From DATJPR01 sp963752915 (GTDB lineage Bacteria; Bacteroidota; Ignavibacteria; UBA10030; UBA6906): a DNA stretch of 64,000 nt. A program made the translations under genes and the position numbers. Within the stretch, counting starts at the first letter, position 1; each line of letters opens with the position of its first letter. Location of the stretch: NCBI GenBank assembly GCA_963752915.1, contig CAVVZZ010000002.1, positions 496,001 through 560,000 of the forward strand, read 5' to 3'. The notes below the pieces were generated by a model. That model saw nothing but the letters and a program-made list of their open reading frames with translations, ran no database searches and was not told the origin of the DNA. This document shows, piece after piece, positions 43,039 through 51,379 of the stretch.

Positions 43039-43112
43039 TAGCGGGAGAGGGATTCGAACCCCCGACACATGGATTATGATTCCATTGCTCTAACCAACTG
43101 AGCTATCCCGCC
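43039..43112 (-). tRNA. tRNA with CAU anticodon (Met, possibly Ile2)
   Basis: A complete 74-base cloverleaf without encoded CCA. Acceptor GGCGGGA / TCCCGCT, D-arm GCTC..GAGC, anticodon stem ATGGA / TCCAT with loop ATCATAA (CAU anticodon), T-arm GGGGG-TTCGAAT-CCCTC. Base 1 pairs with base 72 as a G-T (G-U) wobble. It lacks the three G-C pairs of an initiator anticodon stem, so it is an elongator Met or the lysidine-modified Ile2. Proximity to tilS makes Ile2 worth testing. Confidence 0.93.
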
Positions 43113-43134
43113 ATTTTGACACCCAAAGCAAGTA

Positions 43135-43163
43135 AATATACCAAGGTTCGCAGCAAAGAGCAA
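43135..43163 (-). promoter_or_regulatory. Promoter for the tRNA
   Basis: On the minus strand: TTGCTC (43158-43163), 17-base spacer, TATATT (43135-43140). The start point would be near 43128, about 16 bases before the tRNA 5' end. Confidence 0.6.
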
Positions 43164-43226
43164 TAATCTGGACGGTTGCATGGGATACAGATTCACGGAT
43201 TGCCCGCGATTTTCGAGGGAAGGAGG

Positions 43227-43255
43227 TTGCTCTTCCTCGGCTGTTCGGGTATATT
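43227..43255 (+). promoter_or_regulatory. Promoter of the hpn operon
   Basis: TTGCTC (43227-43232), 17-base spacer, TATATT (43250-43255), the same two boxes as the divergent tRNA promoter. The start point would be near 43262, leaving a leader of about 95 bases that contains the palindromic repeats at 43272-43318. Confidence 0.6.
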
Positions 43256-43271
43256 CGTTGGCTTGGCGACC

Positions 43272-43318
43272 CTGGCACCGGTGCCAGACACCGGTGCCAG
43301 ACACATGTGCCAGGCACA
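43272..43318. repeat. Palindromic / tandem CCGGTGCCAGACA repeats
   Basis: CTGGCACC-GGTGCCAG (43272-43287) is a perfect 16-bp palindrome. CCGGTGCCAGACA occurs twice in tandem (43278-43290 and 43291-43303), followed by a degenerate third copy (CATGTGCCAGGCACA, 43304-43318). Together they can fold into hairpins in the hpnC leader. The layout resembles REP-type elements. Confidence 0.7.
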
Positions 43319-43357
43319 CAAGCCAGACTTGTGAGCCAGACTTTTCTTCCGCCAATC

Positions 43358-44218
43358 ATGACAGCCTCCACCCTCTCATCGGCGTATCAATACTGCCTCT
43401 CCCTCGCCCGGGCGCACTACGAGAATTTCCCCGTGGCATCCCTCGTCCTTCCCGCGGATCGAAGACCGGCGATCGCTGCAGTGTACGCGTTCGCCCGCTC
43501 TGCGGACGATATGGCCGACGAAGGGGATCTTCCGGAGTCAGAACGGCTTCGCCGACTCGACGAGTGGCAGCGCAAACTCGAGAACGCCATCGCCGGTTCA
43601 ACTGACCATCCGGTCTTCGAGGCTCTCGCCGATACGATAGCACGATATCACATCCCCCCGCAATTGTTCCGCGACCTTATCCTGGCGTTCCGTCAGGATG
43701 TGGTGAAGCACAAATTTGAGAACTTCGTCGAGCTCCTGGCGTATTGCCGCTGCTCCGCCAACCCGGTCGGACGGATCGTCCTCCATATCTTTGAAGACGA
43801 TCAAGCGGAGAATTTAGTCTTTTCGGACGCGATCTGTACAGCGCTTCAACTCGCGAATTTCTGGCAGGATATGTCGATTGACATCAAAAAAGGCCGATTG
43901 TACGTCCCCCTTGAAGATCTTGGCCGATTTCGGTATACTCAAGAGGATTTAGAGGCAAAGGTGGAGGACCAGCGGTTCCAAGATCTCATGGCATTTGAGG
44001 TCAACCGAACGCGGGCTTTGTTCAGTGAAGGAACCCCCCTCCTGAGACGCGCCCCGAAATCCCTCCGTTTTGAGCTGGCGCTTACCTGGAACGGAGGGAT
44101 GAGGATTCTCGAACTCATCGAACGAAGTGCGTACCACGTCCTGTCGCATCGGCCGAAAATCGGTCTGCGTGACGGACTGAGGGTTGTACTGCGAGGCCTC
44201 CTCAAGAAACCGCGATGA
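43358..44218 (+). CDS. hpnC: Squalene synthase HpnC
   Basis: One of the three bacterial enzymes that replace squalene synthase: it turns presqualene diphosphate into hydroxysqualene. I start at ATG 43358 (M-T-A-S-T-L-S-S-A-Y), giving 286 residues; the frame opens at 43307, but upstream codons run through the repeats. Isoprenoid-synthase motifs are A-R-S-A-D-D-M-A-D-E and D-M-S-I-D-I-K-K-G-R-L-Y-V-P. The stop overlaps the hpnD start by 4 bp. Assignment between HpnC and HpnD rests on operon order and similarity; each is close to the other. Confidence 0.85.
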   Translation: MTASTLSSAYQYCLSLARAHYENFPVASLVLPADRRPAIAAVYAFARSADDMADEGDLPESERLRRLDEWQRKLENAIAGSTDHPVFEALADTIARYHIPPQLFRDLILAFRQDVVKHKFENFVELLAYCRCSANPVGRIVLHIFEDDQAENLVFSDAICTALQLANFWQDMSIDIKKGRLYVPLEDLGRFRYTQEDLEAKVEDQRFQDLMAFEVNRTRALFSEGTPLLRRAPKSLRFELALTWNGGMRILELIERSAYHVLSHRPKIGLRDGLRVVLRGLLKKPR

Positions 44219-45081
44219 ATGCATCGGCGACCGCCATAACGCGAAGCAGCAACACAAGCTTCTATTATTCGTTCTCGCTCCTGCCCAAGCAGAAGCGCGA
44301 GGCGATTCATACCGTCTACGCGTTCTGCCGCTTCACCGACGACATTGTTGACGAATCGCCCGATGAGCAGAAAAGCGTCGTCCTCCTCCGTCGATGGAGA
44401 GTGGAGCTCGGGAAAGCCCTGCAGGGAAACTCGACCTACTCCATGCTCAACCAGTTGGGCGCCACCGCCGCGCGGTTCAATATCCCCGTCCAGTATTTTT
44501 ATGAGCTGATTCGCGGCGTGGAAATGGACCTTTCCAAGAAGCGGTATTCCACCTTCGCCGAACTCCGGGAATATTGTTATCTCGTTGCATCAAGTGTAGG
44601 ACTGATGTGCCGGGAGATCTTTGGATACCGCACGGAATCCACACGAGACTACGCTATCAACCTCGGGATCGCCCTTCAACTCACGAACATCATCCGCGAT
44701 ATTCGTGACGATGCGAAGAAGGGGAGAATCTATCTCCCGCTGGAAGATCTGAAAGCCTTCGGCGTCGCTGAAGAGGACATCCTCACGGGACGTCATACAC
44801 CGGAGTTTACCTCGCTCATGCGATTCGAATGCGACCGCGCAAGCGGGTATTTCGACGCCGCGCGCGATGCATTGAAGGATGAAGACAAGTACTACTTTTT
44901 CGCCGCTCGCGTCATGTGGTCGATCTATGCGCATGTCCTCGAACGGATCAAGCGGTCAGGGTACCGCGTCCTCGAGCGCCGGATCAGCATCCCGCTCTAC
45001 CTCAAACTCCTCATCACGTTCCGCTACTGGCTCAGCCACCGTCTGAAGTATTCACGAACAGCGACGCTGTGCACCCTGTAG
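44215..45081 (+). CDS. hpnD: Presqualene diphosphate synthase HpnD
   Basis: Condenses two farnesyl diphosphates into presqualene diphosphate. A 288-residue protein with F-Y-Y-S-F-S-L-L-P, the first aspartate-rich motif F-T-D-D-I-V-D-E, and the second D-I-R-D-D-A-K-K-G-R-I-Y-L-P. No signal sequence or transmembrane helix is evident. It overlaps hpnC by 4 bp and hpnE by 13 bp. Confidence 0.88.
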   Translation: MNASATAITRSSNTSFYYSFSLLPKQKREAIHTVYAFCRFTDDIVDESPDEQKSVVLLRRWRVELGKALQGNSTYSMLNQLGATAARFNIPVQYFYELIRGVEMDLSKKRYSTFAELREYCYLVASSVGLMCREIFGYRTESTRDYAINLGIALQLTNIIRDIRDDAKKGRIYLPLEDLKAFGVAEEDILTGRHTPEFTSLMRFECDRASGYFDAARDALKDEDKYYFFAARVMWSIYAHVLERIKRSGYRVLERRISIPLYLKLLITFRYWLSHRLKYSRTATLCTL

Positions 45082-46376
45082 CAGTCATCGGCGCCGGCCT
45101 CGCCGGGTTGTCAGCGGCCGTCGAACTTACCCTTCGTGGAATCCCCGTCACCGTCTTTGAGCAAAAGCCTCATGCGGGAGGACGCGCATATTCCTTCGTC
45201 GACGAGGAGTCCGGAGAGATCATCGATAACGGCCAGCATGCAATGATCGGGGGCTATGAAGCCACCCTCCGGTTCCTGGACACGATCGGATCGACCCGAC
45301 ACCTGTGGAGGCAACAACGACCGTCGCTGACGTTCCATCACCCGGAGAAAGGGTTCAGGGAATTCTCGCTCCCTTCTCTTCCTTCTCCGTTCCATCTCGC
45401 CGCCGGCATTGTTACCACCCGGCTTTTTTCCTTCTCCGACAAGATGCACCTCTTAAAAGCGGGAAAGGCGCTCCTCCGCCTGGATTCGGATGAACGTGCA
45501 CTCGAGGGATTGACCACCGACCGCTGGCTGCGTTCGATCGGTCAAACCGACGAAACGATTCGATCGTTCTGGGAGCCGCTGGTCGTTGCCATCATGAATG
45601 AACGAGGCGGGAATGCGTCGGCCCTGCTATTCGCCCGCTGTCTCCATCGTGCGTTCATCGAATCCGAAAAGAATGCAACCCTTCTTCTCCCATCAGTCGG
45701 GCTCAGCGAGCTCTTCGCCGATCCGGCCTGTGCGCTCATCGAACATGCCGGCGGCAGGGTCCGCTTGCACTCCCGTGTGACGGGGATCATCACCGAAGGT
45801 GCAATAGCGAAGCGAATACGATGTTCCGACGGATCGACCGAGGAAGTATCATCGATCATCGTCGCCGTCCCACCCTGGTCCATCGGTTCCCTCCACACGG
45901 ACCTTGAAGATCATGCTGCTGCCTTCAAATCCTCTCCTATCGTCTCAATTCATTTCTGGTTCGACGAAGCATTCATGGACATTCCCCTCGTAGGGATCAT
46001 AGGTCGGACGGTCCAGTGGATCTTCGACAGGAGGAAGATTGCAGAAAGGAACAGGGATGGAGGTCATATTTCCTGCGTCGTCAGTTCCGCAACGGAGATC
46101 GTTGACCGATCAAATGACGAAATTCTCGCGATCGCTGAAGATGATCTCTACGCTGTATTCGGAAGGAATACCCCGCCTCCCAGACGCGGCGTAGTCATTC
46201 GTGAAAGAAAGGCTACGTTTTCACCCGATCCGTTCGTCGAGAAGCATCGTCCTCACACGAAAACAGCGATATCAAATCTTTTCCTTGCGGGAGATTGGAC
46301 GAATACGGGACTTCCCGGAACGATCGAAGGGGCGGTGATCAGCGGGAAGAAAGCAGCCGACCTTGTACGGGCATGA
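45069..46376 (+). CDS. hpnE: Hydroxysqualene dehydroxylase HpnE
   Basis: FAD-dependent enzyme that reduces hydroxysqualene to squalene, finishing the HpnCDE route. I start at GTG 45069 (V-H-P-V-A-V-I-G-A-G-L-A-G-L), giving 435 residues, because the dinucleotide-binding G-x-G-x-x-G begins there; the longer frame to 44916 is the hpnD shadow. The C-terminal F-L-A-G-D-W-T-N-T-G-L-P-G-T-I-E-G-A-V-I-S-G is typical of the family. It overlaps hpnD by 13 bp. No squalene cyclase or carotenoid gene follows in the window. Confidence 0.88.
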   Translation: MHPVAVIGAGLAGLSAAVELTLRGIPVTVFEQKPHAGGRAYSFVDEESGEIIDNGQHAMIGGYEATLRFLDTIGSTRHLWRQQRPSLTFHHPEKGFREFSLPSLPSPFHLAAGIVTTRLFSFSDKMHLLKAGKALLRLDSDERALEGLTTDRWLRSIGQTDETIRSFWEPLVVAIMNERGGNASALLFARCLHRAFIESEKNATLLLPSVGLSELFADPACALIEHAGGRVRLHSRVTGIITEGAIAKRIRCSDGSTEEVSSIIVAVPPWSIGSLHTDLEDHAAAFKSSPIVSIHFWFDEAFMDIPLVGIIGRTVQWIFDRRKIAERNRDGGHISCVVSSATEIVDRSNDEILAIAEDDLYAVFGRNTPPPRRGVVIRERKATFSPDPFVEKHRPHTKTAISNLFLAGDWTNTGLPGTIEGAVISGKKAADLVRA

Positions 46377-46429
46377 GAATTGTACCATACGGCTTGTCTG
46401 TAAGATATTGAGCACCGTTTGTACGGAAA

Positions 46430-46458
46430 TTGATTTTCTGGCTGATTTTCAGCATATT
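46430..46458 (+). promoter_or_regulatory. Possible sigma70-type promoter
   Basis: TTGATT (46430-46435), 17-base spacer, CATATT (46453-46458), upstream of the receiver-domain gene. Weaker than the others. Confidence 0.4.
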
Positions 46459-46499
46459 TCTCCGCCATCTTGGGCGGGCCACCAACAACGGGATGCCCG

Positions 46500-46874
46500 A
46501 TGCTCACTGAGAAGGTAGTACTCCTGGTAGACGACGAACCTTCGTGCCTCCTGACCACGGCCTCCGGCCTCACAACAAGAGGTTTCACTGTCCAGAGCGC
46601 AGATGGCGCCGACGCAGCGATGAAGGCGATGGCATCTCTTAAGCCGAGCATCATCGTGTCGGATCTTGTCATGCCGGGGACCAATGGTTTCGAGCTGTTC
46701 GAACGGGTTCGGAACGAATCGAACCTCAGCACCATACCGTTCGTGTTCCTGACTTCCGTCGACGATTACTACGCGCAGAAAATCGGGATGAAAATGGGGG
46801 GAGCCGCGTACATCACCAAACCGGTCGACTTCAACGAACTCGAACGTATCCTCAAAGAAAAGCTAGGCGAGTAG
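46500..46874 (+). CDS. Stand-alone response-regulator receiver protein
   Basis: A 124-residue single receiver domain starting at ATG 46500 (M-L-T-E-K-V-V-L-L-V-D-D-E-P). The phosphate-accepting Asp55 is in V-S-D-L-V-M-P-G, and the conserved Thr/Ser (L-T-S) and Lys (I-T-K-P-V-D) follow. There is no output domain, so it acts through partner proteins or as a phosphorelay member. No histidine kinase lies in the window. It is followed by a terminator. Confidence 0.9.
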   Translation: MLTEKVVLLVDDEPSCLLTTASGLTTRGFTVQSADGADAAMKAMASLKPSIIVSDLVMPGTNGFELFERVRNESNLSTIPFVFLTSVDDYYAQKIGMKMGGAAYITKPVDFNELERILKEKLGE

Positions 46875-46910
46875 GTGTGACGGCTTCTCTCCAAGAGCAG
46901 GTCAATCACA

Positions 46911-46941
46911 AATCCCGCGCCAGCCGCGGGATTTTTTATTT
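46911..46941 (+). terminator. Rho-independent terminator
   Basis: AATCCCGCG (46911-46919) pairs perfectly with CGCGGGATT (46925-46933) across a 5-base loop and is followed by a T-rich tract to 46941. It ends the receiver-domain gene and shows that the open frame beginning at 46877 is not the true start of the next gene. Confidence 0.85.
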
Positions 46942-46942
46942 T

Positions 46943-48103
46943 ATGGGAACGTCGGCCAAGCCGGGACGCCTCCAATTCATCGATGCTTTCCGGGGATGGG
47001 CCGTGCTGGTGATGATCGAGACCCATGTGCTCAACGCCACGTTGCGACCCGAGCTCATGGAGACGGCCTTCTTTAAGGTGGTGAATTTTGTCAACGGCCT
47101 CGTTGCTCCCGCGTTTCTCTTCGCCTCGGGCCTCACGTTTGCGATTTCCACACGGAGGAAGATCGGCGATTACTTGAGGTTTCGTCCGGCACTGTTCAAA
47201 CAGCTTGCGCGTCTCGGCCTTCTCTTGGTCATCGGCTACTGTCTGCACATCCCGAAGTTTGAGTATCACCACCTCCGCTATGACGCGGGGATCGCTGCCT
47301 GGAACAATTTCTGGCAGGTCGACGTCCTTCAATGTATCGGGATGACGCTCTTCCTCCTCATCCTGCTCTTGCTGGTGCTCCGGACCGAACGAAGGCTGTA
47401 CATCGCCTCCGCAGTGATCCTGGGCGGCGTCATGGCGATAACGCCGCTGGTATGGGAGACGGACTTCTGGGCATTCTTCCCCATCCCGGTCGCCGAGTAC
47501 TTCAACGGAAAACATGCGTCGCTCTTTCCGCTGCTTCCATGGTCGGCGTTTGTCCTCGCCGGATCGCTTGCCGGATACTACTACCTGCAGTCTTCATCTC
47601 AGGGCGGGGACAAGACGCTGATGGGCAGGAGAATGACGACCCTGGCATACATTGCGGTCGGGATCGTCCTGTTTTCCTTCGCGCTGCATCCGATCGCACA
47701 GGTCCTCTACCCTTCATACGATTATTGGAAGAGCAGTCCGAGCTTCGTCCTCCTCCGCATCGGTCTTGTCGTTCTTCTTCTGGCGGGAGGGTATTTCTGG
47801 GAGAAGCGCAGGGGAATTTCCGCGTCGTCCGTCGTGACAATTTCCGGACGAGAGTCGCTTCTCGTGTATGCCGCACACTTGATGCTCTTGTACGGGAATT
47901 TCAAGGGTCCGCACTTCGTCGACCGCATCGGACATCAGTTCGGATACATCCAGGCGTTCGGCGTTTCGTTGGTGTTGATCATTCTTATGGCGCTTCTCGC
48001 CGTCGTTTGGAATTTCATCAAATCGGGAAATCCCTGGGTTCGACGGACTGTCGAGGGATGTGTTGTCGCGGGGTTTGTCCTTGTGTTCTTTTTCGGGTTC
48101 TGA
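46943..48103 (+). CDS. Membrane acyltransferase-like protein (DUF1624 / HGSNAT-type)
   Basis: A 386-residue integral membrane protein with about ten hydrophobic helices. It opens R-L-Q-F-I-D-A-F-R-G-W-A-V-L, followed by M-I-E-T-H-V-L-N-A-T and A-P-A-F-L-F-A-S-G-L, which fits the heparan-alpha-glucosaminide N-acetyltransferase catalytic / DUF1624 family. These enzymes move acyl groups across a membrane onto sugars or lipids; the acceptor here is unknown. I start at ATG 46943 just after the terminator; no Shine-Dalgarno is evident. Confidence 0.78.
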   Translation: MGTSAKPGRLQFIDAFRGWAVLVMIETHVLNATLRPELMETAFFKVVNFVNGLVAPAFLFASGLTFAISTRRKIGDYLRFRPALFKQLARLGLLLVIGYCLHIPKFEYHHLRYDAGIAAWNNFWQVDVLQCIGMTLFLLILLLLVLRTERRLYIASAVILGGVMAITPLVWETDFWAFFPIPVAEYFNGKHASLFPLLPWSAFVLAGSLAGYYYLQSSSQGGDKTLMGRRMTTLAYIAVGIVLFSFALHPIAQVLYPSYDYWKSSPSFVLLRIGLVVLLLAGGYFWEKRRGISASSVVTISGRESLLVYAAHLMLLYGNFKGPHFVDRIGHQFGYIQAFGVSLVLIILMALLAVVWNFIKSGNPWVRRTVEGCVVAGFVLVFFFGF

Positions 48104-48163
48104 TAAGTTGCATTCTTACGTCGTCCTTCATTCATTTCCACATCACGAAAGCAGAATCAATCC

Positions 48164-48769
48164 ATGCCACAGTTGGTCTTGTTACGTCACGGCGAATCGC
48201 AATGGAATCTTGAGAATCGCTTCACCGGATGGGTAGACGTCCCGCTCTCAACGAAGGGTGTTGAAGAGGCACGCCAGGCCGGTGAGAAACTCCGGGGATA
48301 TAAATTCGACCGCGCCTTCACTTCGGTCCTCAAACGCGCGAACGATACGTTGAATATCGTGCTGGAGATCATCGGACAGAAAAATATCCCGACGGAGTTC
48401 GACCAGGCGTTGAACGAACGTCACTATGGCGACCTTCAGGGACTGAACAAGGCGGAGACCGCGAAGAAATACGGTGACGCTCAGGTGAAAGTCTGGCGGA
48501 GAAGCTATGACGTCCAACCGCCGAACGGCGAGAGCCTGAAAGACACCGCCGCAAGGGTGCTTCCCTACTGGGAAAAACATATCTGGCCGTGCGTGTTGAA
48601 GGGTGAGAATCTCATCATCGCCGCCCATGGAAACAGTCTCCGCTCGCTTGTCATGCATCTCGACAACCTGACGAGAGAACAGGTGATTGAGTTGAACATC
48701 CCCACGGGTGTCCCCCTCGTGTATGAATTCGACAAGGCCGGCAAGGAACTATCCCACCGGTATCTCTAA
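48164..48769 (+). CDS. gpmA: 2,3-bisphosphoglycerate-dependent phosphoglycerate mutase
   Basis: Interconverts 3- and 2-phosphoglycerate in glycolysis and gluconeogenesis. A 201-residue protein with the phosphohistidine motif L-L-R-H-G-E-S (His9), N-E-R-H-Y-G-D-L-Q-G, and the second catalytic His in A-A-H-G-N-S-L-R. It is shorter than the 250-residue E. coli enzyme, as in many bacteria, but the active site is complete. Confidence 0.94.
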   Translation: MPQLVLLRHGESQWNLENRFTGWVDVPLSTKGVEEARQAGEKLRGYKFDRAFTSVLKRANDTLNIVLEIIGQKNIPTEFDQALNERHYGDLQGLNKAETAKKYGDAQVKVWRRSYDVQPPNGESLKDTAARVLPYWEKHIWPCVLKGENLIIAAHGNSLRSLVMHLDNLTREQVIELNIPTGVPLVYEFDKAGKELSHRYL

Positions 48770-48787
48770 GAACCCAGGGAGCGTCCG

Positions 48788-48811
48788 GGCGCCGGCCTGA
48801 TCGCCGGCGCC
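48788..48811 (+). terminator. GC-rich hairpin after gpmA
   Basis: GGCGCCGGC (48788-48796) pairs perfectly with GCCGGCGCC (48803-48811). There is no T-tract, so it may be a processing or stability signal, or a weak terminator, between gpmA and the GH13 gene. Confidence 0.4.
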
Positions 48812-48824
48812 GGGTCACTATGCC

Positions 48825-50624
48825 ATGAGACTTCTTCTCGCAACTCTCCTGCTGTCTATGATGACCGACCACACTTTATCCGCAACACTTCCCCAAACGC
48901 TCGACGGACAATGGCGATTCCGCGCCGATACCTCCAGGACGGGACTTGACAGCCGTTGGTATTCGCCCTCACTGGGTCGCGATGATTGGGCAACTGTTCC
49001 GGTTCCCGCCTATTGGGAAACGTATCCCGGCCTCGAGAACTACGATGGCTGGGGCTGGTTTGCCACCCCCTTTACCGTGCAATCGATCGATGATCCGCTG
49101 TCCATTTACTTCGGCGGCGTCGACGACGATGCGCAGGTGTGGGTCAACGGCACTCTTGTCGGCGGTCATACGGGGTTTTCCGACCCATTCCTCGTCGACG
49201 TGAGCAACGCGGTGAAGCCGGGTGTGAACCAGCTCGTGGTCCTGGTGAAGGACTATGCGGGAGGCGGCGGGATCTACAAGTCCGTCACCCTCGTCGACAA
49301 CCGGCATCTTGACGATGTCTTGAAGGGGCCGTACTTCGGCAAGGAGGCACGGCAGAGCGCCGAATGGGTGAAGGACGCCGTGATCTACTCCGTGTACCTG
49401 CGTTCGTTCTCCCGCGAAGGGACGTTCGCCGGGCTTCAGAAACGTCTCCCCGAATTGAAGAACATGGGGATCACCGTTCTGTGGCTCCTCCCCATCCATC
49501 CCGTCGGCGTCAAAAACCGGAAAGGAACCCTTGGAAGCCCGTACTCCGTCCGCGATTATTACGGCATCAATCCGGAATTCGGAACGATGGCGGACTTCAA
49601 ATCCCTGCTGACCGCCGCCCACCGGCAAGGGCTGAAACTCATCATTGACCTTGTCGCCAACCACACGTCGTGGGACAGCAAGTTGATCACGGAGCACCCC
49701 GAGTGGTTCACGAAGGACTCGACGGGCACCATCGTTGCGCCCAACCCGGACTGGACGGATGTCGCAGACCTCGACTACTCGAAGCCCGGCCTTCGCCGGT
49801 ACATGGAAGACATGATGGTATGGTGGGTGAAGGACGTCGGGATCGACGGCTTCCGGTGTGATGTGGCAGAGCTGGTGCCGACGGATTTCTGGGAGGAAGC
49901 CCGCGCGAAGCTCGATGCAGTGAAGCCCGTCATGATGCTTTCCGAGGGGTCGATCCCCGAGCATCACATGAAGGCCTTCGACCTGACGTATTCATGGAAT
50001 GTTTACGATCAGCTCGAGCCAATGCTTTCGGGCAAGCGACCGGCGACAACGATCGACACGCTTTTGAAGACGGAGTCTCTGCAGTACCCGATCGGCGCCC
50101 TCCGTATGCGGTTCACCACGAATCACGACAAGAATGCCTGGGACGCGCCGGCCGTCACGAAGTTCGGCCCCGGCGGATTGAAGGCGGCGACGGTTCTCGT
50201 TGCGACAATGCCCGGCATCCCGTTGTTGTACACCGGCGAGGAAGTGGCGAACGACAAACGGCTGAGCCTGTTCGAGAAGGTGGACGTTGACTGGACCCGG
50301 CCAAGAACGATGGGGAACCTGGAAGCAGCGCTCTATCATTGCAGGGCAGCGCACGGGGCGCTGCGCAATGGTGAGATGACGAAGCTCAAGACCGACCATG
50401 ACGATCAGGTCTACGCGTTTCTCCGAACATCAAGGAATGACACCGTGCTGGTGATCATCAACCTTCACGGCAACGCTGTGCAGTGCAGCGTCGACCTGCC
50501 GGAGTCGGAGCGCGCCCGCCTGGCCGTGTACAGGAATCTCTTCACGGCCCGACCGCTGTTTTCCGGGAAGGGAAGCGCGATTTCGCTGGAGGGATACGGC
50601 TACGGAGTCTATGTCGAGCGATAG
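48825..50624 (+). CDS. Secreted GH13 alpha-amylase-like enzyme with GH2-type N-terminal domain
   Basis: A 599-residue exported enzyme. After a signal peptide, residues 20-160 resemble the sugar-binding jelly-roll of family 2 glycosidases (D-G-Q-W-R-F-R-A-D...V-P-V-P-A-Y-W-E; A-Q-V-W-V-N-G-T-L-V-G). The GH13 barrel follows with D346 in G-F-R-C-D-V-A-E, E374 in M-L-S-E-G-S and D435 in F-T-T-N-H-D, so the catalytic triad is complete. A small C-terminal beta domain ends the protein. The substrate is probably an alpha-glucan. It overlaps the convergent TauE gene by 16 bp. Confidence 0.85.
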   Translation: MRLLLATLLLSMMTDHTLSATLPQTLDGQWRFRADTSRTGLDSRWYSPSLGRDDWATVPVPAYWETYPGLENYDGWGWFATPFTVQSIDDPLSIYFGGVDDDAQVWVNGTLVGGHTGFSDPFLVDVSNAVKPGVNQLVVLVKDYAGGGGIYKSVTLVDNRHLDDVLKGPYFGKEARQSAEWVKDAVIYSVYLRSFSREGTFAGLQKRLPELKNMGITVLWLLPIHPVGVKNRKGTLGSPYSVRDYYGINPEFGTMADFKSLLTAAHRQGLKLIIDLVANHTSWDSKLITEHPEWFTKDSTGTIVAPNPDWTDVADLDYSKPGLRRYMEDMMVWWVKDVGIDGFRCDVAELVPTDFWEEARAKLDAVKPVMMLSEGSIPEHHMKAFDLTYSWNVYDQLEPMLSGKRPATTIDTLLKTESLQYPIGALRMRFTTNHDKNAWDAPAVTKFGPGGLKAATVLVATMPGIPLLYTGEEVANDKRLSLFEKVDVDWTRPRTMGNLEAALYHCRAAHGALRNGEMTKLKTDHDDQVYAFLRTSRNDTVLVIINLHGNAVQCSVDLPESERARLAVYRNLFTARPLFSGKGSAISLEGYGYGVYVER

Positions 50625-51379
50625 AACATTACCGCGGAAAGGACGAGCCCGATTCCCGTAATGATCCATCGCACCTTCCGCTGTTCGACTTTCTGGGCAA
50701 AGTGGGCGCCCGAAAAGCCGCCTGCGACCGTCCCGACCGCCATGATTCCTGCCGACCCCCAGTTGACGATCCCGCTCAGGATGAAATAGAGTGCGGCAAC
50801 GATATTGATCAGAAACCCCAGGATGGTCTTGACCGTGTTCATTTCATGAACGTCCTTGAAGCCCAGCATCCCCAGGGACGCAAGCATGAGGATGCCGATC
50901 CCCGCTCCGAAGTACCCTCCGTAGAGCGCCACACCGAATTGAAATACCGTTGCCCCGAACAACCAGCGATTGGACGGTCCCGTTGATCCGGGCCGGAAGA
51001 ACCGAGCAACGGTGGTGTTCGCCATGAATAAAATCGTCGCAAACAGGATGAGAAACGGGACGAGGGTGTCGAACACCGCCGAGGGCGTCTGGACAAGCAG
51101 GACACCACCGATCAGGCCTCCCACCAGACTCACCGGCGCGAAGAGCCTGAGCCAGCGGCGCACCGCAGGGATATTGCGGCGATATCCGAAGACGCTGCTG
51201 ATTGTTCCGGGGAGAAGAGCGATCGTGCTTGTCGCGTTGGCGACGATGGAGGAGAGGCCGGAAAGGATCAACGACGGGAAGGTAACAATTGTGCCCCCGC
51301 CGGCAATGGAGTTCATCGCGCCGGCAAGAGCCCCTGCACCCAGCAAAATCACAACGCGCGAAAGATCCATCAGAGTCAC
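50609..51379 (-). CDS. TauE/SafE family permease
   Basis: A 256-residue membrane protein with about eight helices and the family pattern A-G-A-M-N-S-I-A-G-G-G-T-I-V-T-F-P near the N-terminus, repeated in weaker form in the second half (Y-G-G-Y-F-G-A-G-I-G-I-L). Members export sulfite, sulfonates or related anions; the substrate here is unknown. The start overlaps the helicase stop (ATGA). Confidence 0.85.
   Translation of the reverse strand: MTLMDLSRVVILLGAGALAGAMNSIAGGGTIVTFPSLILSGLSSIVANATSTIALLPGTISSVFGYRRNIPAVRRWLRLFAPVSLVGGLIGGVLLVQTPSAVFDTLVPFLILFATILFMANTTVARFFRPGSTGPSNRWLFGATVFQFGVALYGGYFGAGIGILMLASLGMLGFKDVHEMNTVKTILGFLINIVAALYFILSGIVNWGSAGIMAVGTVAGGFSGAHFAQKVEQRKVRWIITGIGLVLSAVMFYRST

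Noticed and set aside
43039..43112. tRNA as a phage attachment site or initiator tRNA
   Set aside because: No integrase or duplicated tRNA end is nearby. The anticodon stem lacks the three G-C pairs of an initiator.
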